Origin: Rhynchopus sp. YZ270_cl-10
Taxonomy: Eukaryota; Euglenozoa; Diplonemea; Diplonemida; Diplonemidae
Length of the DNA: 64,000 nt
Direction: 5' to 3'
Assembly: GCA_964035575.1 (NCBI GenBank)
Contig: OZ037845.1
Coordinates: 1,240,001 to 1,304,000 of the forward strand
Position 1 is the first letter of the stretch. Each line of letters starts with the position of its first letter. Made by a program: the position numbers and the translations under genes. This document shows, piece by piece, positions 44,882-54,850 of the stretch. Below the pieces are notes generated by a model that had not been told where the DNA came from, did not search any database, and worked only from the letters and a program-made list of their open reading frames with translations.

Positions 44882-46858
44882 ATGAACAGCCTCCGCGAAG
44901 AACGTGCCAAGATGCGTGCGGAGCTCGCCTGCACCGTACGTTCTGAGCTCAACCTCCCTTCCAAGCTTCTTGCCAACAAACGCACCCCACCCAAACCCAA
45001 CCTCCAACGAGGCTTAGATGTCTTCCATGCCCCAAGCTGCTGTGAAAAGCTTCTTGGCAGGTTCCCCTTTATCCCTACACAGCCTTCTGCCTCTTCACCT
45101 ATTGCCCAAGAAGCGCAACCAGGTGGCGTCATTTTGTCTCCTCTAATACCACAGACTCAAGCCAAAGTAGAACCGATGAAAATCGCTGGAGCGCAGGTTT
45201 TGGTAAAGGGAAAGCTTGAAGCTGTGTATGCGGGGGTGAATATAGGGAATGCAGAACGGCATCCTCCAGCATGGCACCGTGTAACGGAAGAGCATACAGA
45301 ACGGCTTTCGGATGGAGTAAGTAAGATGATTGAGGATGCGTATAGCAGTGGAAAGACGCAGGTGGTGTTGCCTGATAAGAGCGGTGGGGAGGTGTTGTGG
45401 TTTGAGAGTATGACGACGCAGCTGGGTGCGACGTTGGTGAGGGATGAGTTTTCGTTTGTTGACTTTTATGGGAAACGGTTTCGAACGAAGCAAGAGGAGT
45501 TGGACCAGAGACGGCAGGAGACGATCCAGCGGAGGAAGGAGATGGTCTCACGCACCCCGCCGCATTGCCATATTTATCATCACCCGGTCATAGCAGAGTT
45601 GCAGCAGGCGGGGCAGTTTCCTTTGGCAGAAGTACGCACTGCAGGGAGGAATAAGGCGGGGTTCGTTGCAGGGTCAAAAACGCATCTTACTCATGACGTG
45701 GCGCCGTCCTTGGAAGAAGCGTTGCCACAGTGCAATACATTGCCGCGGAAGTTTTTGGGGTCGACAATGGGTTCGTCTGCGAAGCTGTCGATTTCAGGAA
45801 AAGAGCGGCGTGTTACCACTGTAGGATGCGTGCTTCGTGCGCAAAGTGTGCAAAGCGATTCGTCTGATAAAGTATTCGAAAAACCGACAACGTTTCTTGA
45901 AGAGGACGAAGAAACGACACATCTGCTGGCAAACAACTTTGCCGCAATTCGCAACATCATCAACAACATCCCGCAGAACAAACTCCCAAAACTCGACATC
46001 CCCCACATCCCAGGCCCCTACGACGACGAAGGCATCTCCTTCTCCCCACCCACCACACCTAAAGGAACGCACACCTCGCTCCTCTCCGAAGGTCAAAGCA
46101 CGGCAAATGGTGTTCTCCCTCTTGTACCCGATCCAGCGGTGCACCTCAGGGATCCTAACTGTACGGCATGCAAGGTGTATATGAATAGGCAAGAAGGGAA
46201 TGCATCAAACAGCTTTAAATCATCTGACCAAGAGGCGAAGTCGCAGGAGTGGAGGAATATCTCGTATTCAAATAAATTGCATCTTTCGAATGTACTGAAA
46301 TACACTATCACCAGAAGGCAGGTAACCAAGGAGTATGTTACGAAGTCGCCGGCGTTTTTAGCAGAGTTGGCGAGATTAGCAGAATTGCAGGCAAAGCGAT
46401 GGATTGCAGCACGGTATGGCGGTGCACCACTAAAGTCGATAGACAAGGTGACCCCTCCTAGTATATGGGAGAACGGTTCGAATCGGCTGTGTCTAGAAAG
46501 GGCAGATACGTTTCAGTGTATCATCTGCTATTCCAGGGTGTTGTACTTTCTTGAAAAGGTTGGTGGAGGAACGGACAAACAGCTGGACCTAGTGAACGAA
46601 TGGCGTTCGTTGCTTATAGCACGCAAAAAGGTGTTAAAACAGATGTGGTTTGACCTGCTCCTCGCAGAAGGCCCAAAGGTGATCCTCAGCCGTACCAGCA
46701 TGGTGGTATTGCACTGTCTGCGAATGGAGCTTAAGATTCCCCTGGCCTCGCTCTTCAAATTTGTGAAGAAAAACAAAAATGCGGGCTGGGTGCTCCCTCG
46801 AGAGCTTGCAATGTTAAGTGAAACAAAACATGCTGGAGGGGACACCACGAATGAGTAA
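44882..46858 (+). CDS. Unrecognised 658-aa protein
   Basis: Single uninterrupted frame with a CTCTTAG acceptor-like site just upstream of the ATG. Residues about 150-215 form a compact segment (SGKTQVVLPDKSGGEVLWFE ... FVDFYGKRFRTKQEE) reminiscent of small beta-rich WWE-like folds, but I cannot support that call. Residues 210-225 are charged helix. Residues 280-420 are low-complexity. The C-terminal 200 residues are helical and basic. Function unknown. Confidence 0.75.
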   Translation: MNSLREERAKMRAELACTVRSELNLPSKLLANKRTPPKPNLQRGLDVFHAPSCCEKLLGRFPFIPTQPSASSPIAQEAQPGGVILSPLIPQTQAKVEPMKIAGAQVLVKGKLEAVYAGVNIGNAERHPPAWHRVTEEHTERLSDGVSKMIEDAYSSGKTQVVLPDKSGGEVLWFESMTTQLGATLVRDEFSFVDFYGKRFRTKQEELDQRRQETIQRRKEMVSRTPPHCHIYHHPVIAELQQAGQFPLAEVRTAGRNKAGFVAGSKTHLTHDVAPSLEEALPQCNTLPRKFLGSTMGSSAKLSISGKERRVTTVGCVLRAQSVQSDSSDKVFEKPTTFLEEDEETTHLLANNFAAIRNIINNIPQNKLPKLDIPHIPGPYDDEGISFSPPTTPKGTHTSLLSEGQSTANGVLPLVPDPAVHLRDPNCTACKVYMNRQEGNASNSFKSSDQEAKSQEWRNISYSNKLHLSNVLKYTITRRQVTKEYVTKSPAFLAELARLAELQAKRWIAARYGGAPLKSIDKVTPPSIWENGSNRLCLERADTFQCIICYSRVLYFLEKVGGGTDKQLDLVNEWRSLLIARKKVLKQMWFDLLLAEGPKVILSRTSMVVLHCLRMELKIPLASLFKFVKKNKNAGWVLPRELAMLSETKHAGGDTTNE

Positions 46859-47593
46859 AGCGGTGGGTCTCAAATTGCCTAAAAAAAATTTTTTAGAGGT
46901 GTCCAGTAAAAATATCTTGACATTTTCTTTTGATGTGTTCTAGGGACAGATTCATCTTTCAAGTTAGGGGGGTTTTTTTTGCTGGTGTTAGTTCTGCTTC
47001 AAAATGTGTATTCATGCATAACAACTAATTCTCGGTATGATCCTCTGCTCAAAATTATATCCTGGTTTTTCTTCTGTGCCAATGAAGTGCTCTGGAGTTC
47101 GATGACCCGGAGAGAACCAGTGCCCTGCGTACGCCGATTGAACGGTGAGGCGTTTGCTTTTTCAACTTCTCTTTTCTTTGTTTATGTTTGGTTGGTGGCC
47201 TAGTGGCCCTAGTGGCCTCACCCCCCCATGCACGCTTTCCCTTTTGGTTTACACTATAAGAAAAAGCACTTTGGAGGGAGACTTACTTTTGCTTTTGCTT
47301 ACCTCAACTTTGCAACAAATCTGCGCATCAGTGACGCAGATCTGCAAATGCCTGCTATCCGATATTGAATTCTTCCTACTCCCCCCCTCCCTTTTTTTTA
47401 CCTCGCAACCCAAAAAAACAACCACCCTGAAGTAAAAAAAAAAATGGAATCGAAACGGAATGCAACAACAGCGGTGGAGAGGACGAAATCCCCCGTCTTA
47501 TGATTTTGAGAATGAATTTCTGTCATATTTTTGTCATTTTACCACCCAGATCCACTGCCCTTTATATTACAGGGATATACACAACTTTTTAAA
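46859..47593. other. Intergenic, gene leader
   Basis: No gene. It carries a long family-C repeat at about 47078-47175 (GCCAATGAAGTGCTCT, GTTCGATGACC, GAACGGTGAGGCGTTTGC) like that in front of the LRR gene. A TATTACAG acceptor-like site lies at about 47571, 22 bp before the ATG. Confidence 0.7.
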
Positions 47594-48259
47594 ATGCCGT
47601 CATCACTGCACTTGGTGAAGGAGGTTGTGAACGGGACATTCGACCTGTTTGACATGGAGGGGGCAGGTCTTCTGGACCTTGAGGAGTTCTCGTTGGCGAT
47701 TGCGGCGTTGGGTATTGACGTGAGCCAGAGCGAGTCGGAGACTATGTTTAAGAACGCGAAGGGCGCAACAGACAACCAGCTCCCCATCTCCAAGGAGGAG
47801 TTCACGATCATCGTGCACGACTGGAACCACAAGCAGACCTTCCACGGGGAGGTGGAGAAGATGTTCAAACTCTTCGGCAAGAGGTCCTCCATGATTGAGG
47901 AGGCGCACTTCAACGACGTCCACGAGGAGATTGGCTGGGAGGCAGATGAGGACAAAATCGACAACTTCATCAGAGTATGCAAAACCCCTACAGCAGATGC
48001 AAAGGGTTAAATTCCTAAACAAAGCTACTTTTCAGAGTTGAGGATGATTTTCGTCATCTTTTAAGTACATTAGCCTTCGGGCGACATTGAGTACAGATCC
48101 TGCAGCAGGTGATTGTCGACACAACAAAAACAAACACACACATAACAGGATTCCAGCAAAGCGTACCACGGCTCCAACGTCGACAAAGAGGTCTGGATGA
48201 AGGTGATGTGCGACGTCAGCAACGAAGCACTCCCCAACGAGGACATCGAGGAGTACTGA
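47594..48259 (+). CDS. Centrin-like EF-hand protein, two exons
   Basis: Exons 47594-47974 and 48149-48259 join in frame to 163 aa. The first helix-loop-helix (FDLFDMEGAGLLDLEEF) follows the centrin/calmodulin EF-hand pattern, with Asp at loop position 1 and Glu at position 12 but Ala at position 5. The later EF-hands are degenerate (FKLFGKRSS). This resembles divergent centrins and caltractin-like proteins of basal bodies. Calcium binding at site 1 would be weakened. The length is close to centrin's (about 170). A CAACAG-type acceptor and a frame-preserving junction support the second exon. Confidence 0.8.
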
Positions 48260-49095
48260 GCACGGATGTAAAAACCCCCCCTGGGATGTGTTACAAAAGG
48301 GTGCCCTACCCACAAAAAAAAATCACCCCACCCTTGTCTGAACTTGTCGTTCTCTCTTCAGACAAGGTGGGGTGGGGGGGGAGGACAACCCAAAAAAAAA
48401 CGACAACGTTACAGACAAATATACTCTCCTGATTTGCGAGAGGGAAAAAGGGAAATGGTGTTGTAGGGGACCTTGTGGGGTGCTCATCCATCTTTCAAAA
48501 AAAATATGTTTTTTGTACGAATTATTTTGTTTTTGTTGAGTTGTTCTATAAATAAATAGGGACATCTTACAGGACAAATAACGCCACCTTTTCTCCCCCA
48601 TTTTTTTTTTGTGGCCAGCTGCAAACGTTATCGTTTCTTATCCACACCACGCAGTTTAAAAAAAAGCCACAGACCCCTTCTCCTCCCCGTTCCTCGTATT
48701 GATTTGTTTCTGCTGTTGTGGATGGAAGATTTTTGAAGCGGGGGAAAAAATGTGTGTGAGTTCCACTGAACTCATTGCATCCTTTTTTTTTCCCCCCCTC
48801 CTAAATGAAATTACCGAGACAGTTACTTTGTTTCTGATTTATTTTTGGGAACAGCTTTTCGGGGGCAAAAAAAAAATATCGAACGAAAACCGAAATGGTT
48901 CAAACCCTCCGCTCCTGAGGGAAGAAACACAGGAGGGGAAGGGTGACGAGGGAGAGACTCTTGTTTGAGCGTTGTAACTAAAAAAAAAGACATCCCCCTC
49001 TTCTCCATGATATAGTTTTATGAATACACCAAAAGAAAAAAATGCGGAAGTCTCATGCCGCAAGTGTGCTATGTGCAATAATGTAGTGTCGCAAA
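48260..49095. other. Intergenic
   Basis: No gene seen. A/T and C runs, and a GGGGTGG/CCACCCC mirror near 48325-48380 (inverted segments of the TTGTCTGAA...TTCAGACAA type) that could fold as a 3'-end hairpin for the EF-hand gene. Confidence 0.5.
48334..48382. other. Inverted repeat near the 3' end of the EF-hand gene
   Basis: CACCCCACCCTTGTCTGAA and its near-complement TTCAGACAAGGTGGGGTG are separated by about 14 bases. A strong hairpin is likely, about 75 bp past the stop codon. Confidence 0.75.
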
Positions 49096-49616
49096 CAACC
49101 GGATTAACTCCACGGTTTACCTCCCAACTCTGTGGAGACTTTTTAACCACCAGACCCCGGTGAGATTCAATCACCAGACAGCATGAATCTGCACTGATAT
49201 ACACATTGGGGCCATATTCTGCGCAAGAATTACCCCTATTAGTTATCAAACACACAATACTGAGAATCAGTGTTCTCTCCAAAACTGAAGCTATTGCAAT
49301 GCAGCATCGTACACGGCCCCGCAACCGGATTAACTCCACGGTTTACCTCCCAACTCTGTGGAGACTTTTTAACCACCAGACCCCGGTGAGATTCAATCAT
49401 CAGACAGCATGAATCTGCACCGATACACACATTGGGGCCATATTCTGCGCAATACTTACCCCTATTAGTTATCAAACAATACTGAGAACCTATGTTCTCT
49501 CCAAAACTGAAGCTACTACAATGCAACACCAGCCCCTCAACCGGATTAACTCCACGGTTTACCTCCCAACTCTGTGGAGACTTTTTAACCACCAGACCCC
49601 GGTGAGATTCAATCAC
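49096..49616. repeat. Tandem repeat, about 2.4 copies of a 216-226 bp unit
   Basis: Copies start at 49096, 49322 and 49538 with CAACCGGATTAACTCC. The most conserved part is the first 78 bp, ending GGTGAGATTCAATCA. The periods (226 and 216) do not keep a reading frame, so coding is unlikely. The array ends about 80 bp before the oxoprolinase ATG. Confidence 0.92.
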
Positions 49617-49696
49617 ATTTCCTACCCACACATCCCTCCTCCTTCTCTTCCTTCTCCCTTCACTACACTACACTACACCCAGGAAACAGCCAAAGA

Positions 49697-52600
49697 ATGA
49701 GTGCGTCAAAATGCAGGTTCTCGATTGACCGTGGAGGGACGTTTACTGATGTGTACGCAGAGACGCCGAAGGGGGTGGTGGTCATGAAGCTATTGAGTGT
49801 GGACCCTGCGAACTACCAGGACGCGCCGAGGGAAGGGATCCGTCGTATTCTTGACGATGTGTACGGGACGACGAGCCCGAAGGACCAGGTCCCCACGGAG
49901 AACATTGAGTGGATCCGGATGGGGACAACAGTCGCAACCAATGCTCTTCTCGAACGGAAAGGCGCACCCACCGCGCTCGCCATCACCGCAGGCTTCAAAG
50001 ATCTGCTCAAAATTGGGACTCAAGCACGCCCAAAGATCTTCGACCTCTCGGTCACCATGCCCGAGCTCTTATACACAAAGGTCATCGAGATTGACGAGAG
50101 GGTGCGCCTAGTGTCGGTGCCCGAAGAAGGTGAGACCGTCATCAAAGGTGTCAGCGGTGAGTTGGTTGAGGTGCTAAGCGAACCCAAGGAAGACCAAGTC
50201 CGCAAGGCTGTCCAAGCGGTGTACGACGAAGGGGTGCGGAGCTTGGCCGTCGTTTTGATGCATTCGTACACATACAATAAGCACGAACTTCTCGTGAAGC
50301 GCATTGCGGAGGAAGTTGGGATGACGTTGGTCAGCATTTCCTCTGAGTTAATGCCGATGATTAAGATTGTTCCGCGTGGGCTGACGACCTGTGTCGATGC
50401 GTACCTGACACCGCTGATCACGACGTACATCAGCAGCTTCAAGGGCGGGTTTGTTGGAGGTCTGCAGAACGTTCCGGTGAGTTTCATGCAGAGTGACGGT
50501 GGTTTGACCAATGCCGACCACTTCCACGGATTCCGTGCAATCCTCTCAGGACCTGCAGGTGGTGTGGTGGGATACTCCCAGACAACGTACAGCGAGGAAG
50601 ACCCACGCCCGGTCATTGGCTTTGACATGGGAGGTACATCCACAGATGTCAGCCGCTTTGGTGGAGCATACGAACACGTCTTCGAAACAAACTGCGCTGG
50701 TGTTATCGTCCAGGCACCACAGCTCGACATTACTACCGTAGCTGCCGGTGGTGGTTCCCTCTGTGTCTTTAAGCAGGACCGTTTCCTTGTAGGTCCTGGC
50801 TCTGCCGGGGCGCATCCAGGTCCAGTGTGCTACAGAAAGAATGGGCATCTTGCAGTGACGGATGCGAATCTGGTGTTAGGGAGAATCATTCCGGATTTGT
50901 TCCCGAAGATCTTTGGTCCAAAGGAAGACCTTCCGTTGGACAGAGAGGCGTCGTTGAAGGAGTTTGAGAAGGTGACGGCGGAGGTGAACCGGAGCACCGG
51001 GACAGCAAAGTCTGCTGAGGAGGTTGCCTTTGGGTTCATCACCGTTGCGAATGAGGCGATGTGCAGGCCGATTCGCAGTCTGACCGAGGCGAAGGGGTTC
51101 AGCACCTCCGACCACGTTCTCTCTTGCTTTGGTGGTGCAGGCGGGCAGCACGCATGCGCCATAGCACGTTCCCTCGGCATGGAGTCGGTCTTTGTCCATA
51201 GATACTCTGGCATCCTCAGTGCATATGGCATTGGGCTGGCAGATGTTGTGGTAGATGAGCAGCGTCCTGCACAACAGGCCTTTGTTGATGGGAGCAGTGA
51301 TGTGGAGGAACGTCTGACAGACCTGCGTGCACACGTGGTCGCAAACCTCAAGACGCAAGGCTTCAACGATACGCAGATCACAACAGAAAGCTTCCTCAAC
51401 CTCCGTTACGACCGAACCGGCACCAGCTTCATGGTCCGCTGCCCAACCCCTCCCACCACAGTCAAGCAAGCCTTTGAGGAGAACTACCAGCGTGAATACG
51501 GTTTTATCTTTGCAAACCGTGGTCTCATATTAGACGACATCCGTGTCCGTGGTGTCGGCAAAGGCATCCCCCTCTCCAAGCAAAAGGTCCCTGCGTCCGC
51601 TTCCCCACCCAAGCCAATTCTTGACCACAAAACCTACTTTGAACAAGGCTGGATGGCGACCCCTGTCTACAAGCTGGAAGGATTAGGTGCAGGGGACGTC
51701 ATTGAAGGTCCTGCCATCATCATGCAGGGTGGGAGCACTGTTATCATTGAACCTGCCTGCATTGCGACCATCACTGAGTACGGTGACATCAAGGTGAAGG
51801 TTGGGGTGAGCGCCTTCCGCATTACTAAGGCATTGGACCCTATTGCGCTGTCGATCTTTTCTCATCGTTTTATGAGCATTGCGGAGCAGATGGGGCGGGC
51901 CCTGCAGAGAACCTCTATTTCCACAAACATCAAAGAGAGACTGGACTTTTCTTGCGCGATCTTTGGTCCTGATGGGGGTCTTGTCGCGAATGCTCCCCAT
52001 ATTCCCGTGCATCTTGGTGCCATGGGAGCGACGGTACGCCAGCAGCAAAAAATCCAGGGAGACAACTGGAAGGAAGGGGACGTTATGGTGACCAACCACC
52101 CTGCGGTGGGTGGGTCGCATCTGCCGGATATCACTGTTATCACACCGGTATTTTCTGGAGGCAAGGCGGTTTTCTTTGTGGCATGCAGAGGGCACCACGC
52201 AGACATCGGAGGCACTACACCAGGGTCAATCCCACCGTTCAGCAAACGCCTCGTTGAGGAGGGCGCGCACATCATCAGCTTCAAACTCGTTGAGAACGGC
52301 GTCTTCCAGGAACAAGGCATCACGGACATCCTGATGTCCCCAGGCAAGGTGAAAACCAACCCAGGCGAGCCTCCGATGAGCGGAACCCGCGCGTTGAGCG
52401 ACAACCTTGCAGATCTGCAGGCCCAGGTTGCGGCGAATCAGAAGGGAATCAAATTGATGGAAGAATTGATCGGACAATACGAGCTTGAGGTGGTTCAGGC
52501 CTATATGCAGTACGTCCAGAACAACGCTGCGCGGGCTGTAGAACAGCTGCTGAGGGACGTCTCCACGAAGGAAGGAAACATCCTGACTTCGCATGACTTT

Positions 52601-53458
52601 ATGGATGACGGTACTGAAATCAAACTGAAGATTACCATTGACCCTGCCACACCCTCTGCCATCTTTGACTTCACAGGAACCGATCCGCAGGTGTACGCAA
52701 ACCACAACTGCCCTTCTGCGGTAGTCAACTCCGCTATCATCTACTGCCTCCGCTGTCTCGTAAATGAGGACATCCCCCTCAACCAAGGCTGCATGCATCC
52801 TATCGAGGTGATCATCCCTCCTAACACCCTGCTCTCTCCCTCAGAAGAATGCGCTGTCGTAGGCGGCAACGTCTTAACATCCCAACGTGTAACCGATGTG
52901 GTCCTCCAAGCATTCAATGCCTGCGCCGATTCTCAAGGAGATACAAACAATCTTACCTTTGGTGATGATAGCTTTGGATATTATGAGACGATTGCGGGAG
53001 GGGCTGGAGCAGGGCCATCCTGGGAAGGGACCAGTGGAGTGCACAGTCATATGACAAATACGCGTATAACAGATGCAGAGATTTTTGAAAGGAGATATCC
53101 GGTGTTGTTGAGAAGCTTTCATCTGAGGGAGGGTTCTGGTGGGAGAGGGGAGTATGGTGGTGGTGATGGCGTGCATAGGGAGATCATCTTCCTGAAGGAT
53201 CTGACGGTCGGTGTGCTCTCTGAGCGTCGTGCTATTGCTCCCAACGGCAGAAGTGGTGGTGGCAACGGCGTGCGTGGCAAGAACACCATCATCCACCCAA
53301 CAGAGACCTCTCCTACGTCCTCTCTGAAAGATATCTGGGCACATCGTGACAGTGGCAGTGTACTGAACTTTGGTGCGAAAAACACAATTAATGTGCACAA
53401 AGGAGATCGTCTGATCATCGCTACCCCCGGTGGGGGTGCTTGGGGGAAGGGTGAGTGA
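49697..53458 (+). CDS. OPLAH: 5-oxoprolinase (ATP-hydrolysing)
   Basis: An intronless 1253-aa frame that is the fused HyuA-HyuB form typical of eukaryotic OPLAH (about 1290 aa in mammals). The enzyme opens 5-oxo-L-proline to L-glutamate with ATP in the cytosol, as part of glutathione turnover. The N-terminal half (1-690) has FSIDRGGTFTDVYAETP and the GFDMGGTSTDVSRFGG nucleotide-binding block. The C-terminal half (about 711-1250) has the HyuB-type SHRFMSIAEQMGRALQRTS and NIKERLDFSCAIFGPDGG. Both halves look intact. A CACCCAG acceptor-like site lies about 15 bp before the ATG. The lack of introns is a contrast with several neighbours, though other single-exon genes occur here. Confidence 0.96.
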   Translation: MSASKCRFSIDRGGTFTDVYAETPKGVVVMKLLSVDPANYQDAPREGIRRILDDVYGTTSPKDQVPTENIEWIRMGTTVATNALLERKGAPTALAITAGFKDLLKIGTQARPKIFDLSVTMPELLYTKVIEIDERVRLVSVPEEGETVIKGVSGELVEVLSEPKEDQVRKAVQAVYDEGVRSLAVVLMHSYTYNKHELLVKRIAEEVGMTLVSISSELMPMIKIVPRGLTTCVDAYLTPLITTYISSFKGGFVGGLQNVPVSFMQSDGGLTNADHFHGFRAILSGPAGGVVGYSQTTYSEEDPRPVIGFDMGGTSTDVSRFGGAYEHVFETNCAGVIVQAPQLDITTVAAGGGSLCVFKQDRFLVGPGSAGAHPGPVCYRKNGHLAVTDANLVLGRIIPDLFPKIFGPKEDLPLDREASLKEFEKVTAEVNRSTGTAKSAEEVAFGFITVANEAMCRPIRSLTEAKGFSTSDHVLSCFGGAGGQHACAIARSLGMESVFVHRYSGILSAYGIGLADVVVDEQRPAQQAFVDGSSDVEERLTDLRAHVVANLKTQGFNDTQITTESFLNLRYDRTGTSFMVRCPTPPTTVKQAFEENYQREYGFIFANRGLILDDIRVRGVGKGIPLSKQKVPASASPPKPILDHKTYFEQGWMATPVYKLEGLGAGDVIEGPAIIMQGGSTVIIEPACIATITEYGDIKVKVGVSAFRITKALDPIALSIFSHRFMSIAEQMGRALQRTSISTNIKERLDFSCAIFGPDGGLVANAPHIPVHLGAMGATVRQQQKIQGDNWKEGDVMVTNHPAVGGSHLPDITVITPVFSGGKAVFFVACRGHHADIGGTTPGSIPPFSKRLVEEGAHIISFKLVENGVFQEQGITDILMSPGKVKTNPGEPPMSGTRALSDNLADLQAQVAANQKGIKLMEELIGQYELEVVQAYMQYVQNNAARAVEQLLRDVSTKEGNILTSHDFMDDGTEIKLKITIDPATPSAIFDFTGTDPQVYANHNCPSAVVNSAIIYCLRCLVNEDIPLNQGCMHPIEVIIPPNTLLSPSEECAVVGGNVLTSQRVTDVVLQAFNACADSQGDTNNLTFGDDSFGYYETIAGGAGAGPSWEGTSGVHSHMTNTRITDAEIFERRYPVLLRSFHLREGSGGRGEYGGGDGVHREIIFLKDLTVGVLSERRAIAPNGRSGGGNGVRGKNTIIHPTETSPTSSLKDIWAHRDSGSVLNFGAKNTINVHKGDRLIIATPGGGAWGKGE

Positions 53459-53489
53459 TTTTTCAAAAAAAAAAACAAAAACAAAAAAA

Positions 53490-53822
53490 AAATCTTACTT
53501 CTCGTAGTCTAGTGGAGTTCATCCTCGGGTGTCTACACTAATACAACCAAGTTTTCAAAAATCGGAAAAAGCAGAATAATGACGATGTGTTTGAACGGAA
53601 TGTATTCATTTTTTTTGAAGTTTTCTTCCCGGTCTTTTGAGCGAAGCAAAGCCCAGTCTTTGGGGGAAAATGATATAAAAAAATGTTGCAAAAAAGAAAA
53701 AGGCTGGAGGGGAACACAGAGTTCTTTTTACAGAAAGAAAAAAAATCGATGAGTGTTGAAACAACAAATGGGATGAGGGGACAAAAAAATGTGTTTGCAA
53801 TAACAAATCTTACTTCTCGTAG
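53490..53822. repeat. Segment bounded by 18-bp direct repeats
   Basis: AAATCTTACTTCTCGTAG occurs at 53490-53507 and 53805-53822. The 297 bp between them begin with the family-E repeat. An 18-bp duplication would fit target-primed insertion, but no clear poly-A end is visible. Confidence 0.6.
53510..53560 (+). repeat. Family-E repeat
   Basis: TAGTGGAGTTCATCC, CGGGTGTCTACACTAATACA and ACCAAGTTTTCAAAA. Near-identical copies are at 59143-59197 and, more diverged, at 11373-11430. Confidence 0.9.
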
Positions 53823-53993
53823 CTAACTTTGGATATGGTTTTTTCTTCTTCTTTTTTTCTTTTTTCTTCCGAACTGAACATTGGAAAGGGTATACGGGAT
53901 ACGCAGATAGTGTTGCATATATTACAGGATTGTGACGTGTACATCAAAGTGACGATTGCCTTTTTTTATATGTCTTCTTTTTTCCACCATATT

Positions 53994-54093
53994 TTTACCC
54001 CGCGAAAAGGCGCGTACAGGACACGTACAGGCTCCTATACTACGTTCCTATACGCATCTGTACACGACCATATGTGGGGTAAAAATCAGGTGG
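53994..54093. mobile_element. Fold-back MITE, 100 bp
   Basis: Arms CCACCATATTTTTACCCC and, inverted, CCACCTGATTTTTACCCC. Same family as 34474-34598, with diverged and shorter interior. Confidence 0.85.
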
Positions 54094-54850
54094 TTTTTGC
54101 ATTATGTGTCATTTCCTACAACTCTAGCATTAACGGGTGTAAGGTGCAATACATCGTTCAAAAAAAAGCTTCTTTTGTTCATTCGTTCTATCATTTTTTT
54201 AGTTTGTTTTCTTTTTGTTTTTTTCTTTTGGTCGGGCATTTTACGGTACCCGACAAAAACGATTTGCTCCCCAAATTGCATTCCATACAATTTGGGAGAA
54301 AAAAAAGAGCAACACTGCCTCGACATCGCTGAAGTGATGAGAGTGAATACCAAGTTTTAAAAAAAATGCATCATTGCGTTTATGAGATAATCTTTCACGT
54401 TTTCTTTTCCTTTTTTTGAGAGGAGTTTTAGCATGCAAGGATTCATCTTAGCCACACCTTTTTTATTTTATTTGGTTGCGCTTTCAGCCTATATTGCCAT
54501 TTTTTTTTTTTTTTGGGGAGACAAATTATAAAAATGGGAAAAAACCCTGCAAAAAAAAGACCAAAATTTGAACATTTTTTTTTCTAATCTTTCTCTCCTC
54601 TCCACTGTTAACTATCCTCAAAAAAAATATCACCCTCCTTAGGACTGACCCCCGCGCAACACAACTGTATTCCATAGACTACTTTCCTTTTTAGACCCTC
54701 CCCTCCTTCTTCTCTCTCTCTCTCTCTCTCCCCTCTTTTTCTCGTGTTGCAAAAAAAAAAGTTCAAATTTACAAATCAAAGCCGTCTGTTGGGTGTCTCG
54801 CTGTGTCGTTTGATTTGCGTAAAGAGAAAGGCTTTGCGGTATTGAATGTG

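Larger units (their letters stand above)
53459..54850. other. Intergenic
   Basis: No gene. It contains a family-E repeat (53510-53560), an 18-bp direct repeat 315 bp apart, a fold-back copy (53994-54093), a degenerate family-B repeat near 54425-54460, and a (CT)n leader at about 54710-54735. Confidence 0.6.

Noticed and set aside
49096-49616. tRNA genes or a tRNA-derived SINE in the tandem repeat
   Set aside because: A GATTCAATC stretch looks like a B box, and TTAACTCCACGG faintly like an A box, but no cloverleaf with acceptor and T stems could be drawn on either strand.
49239-49631. Minus-strand protein across the tandem repeat
   Set aside because: The frame persists only because of the repeat; the 226-bp period shifts the frame between units.
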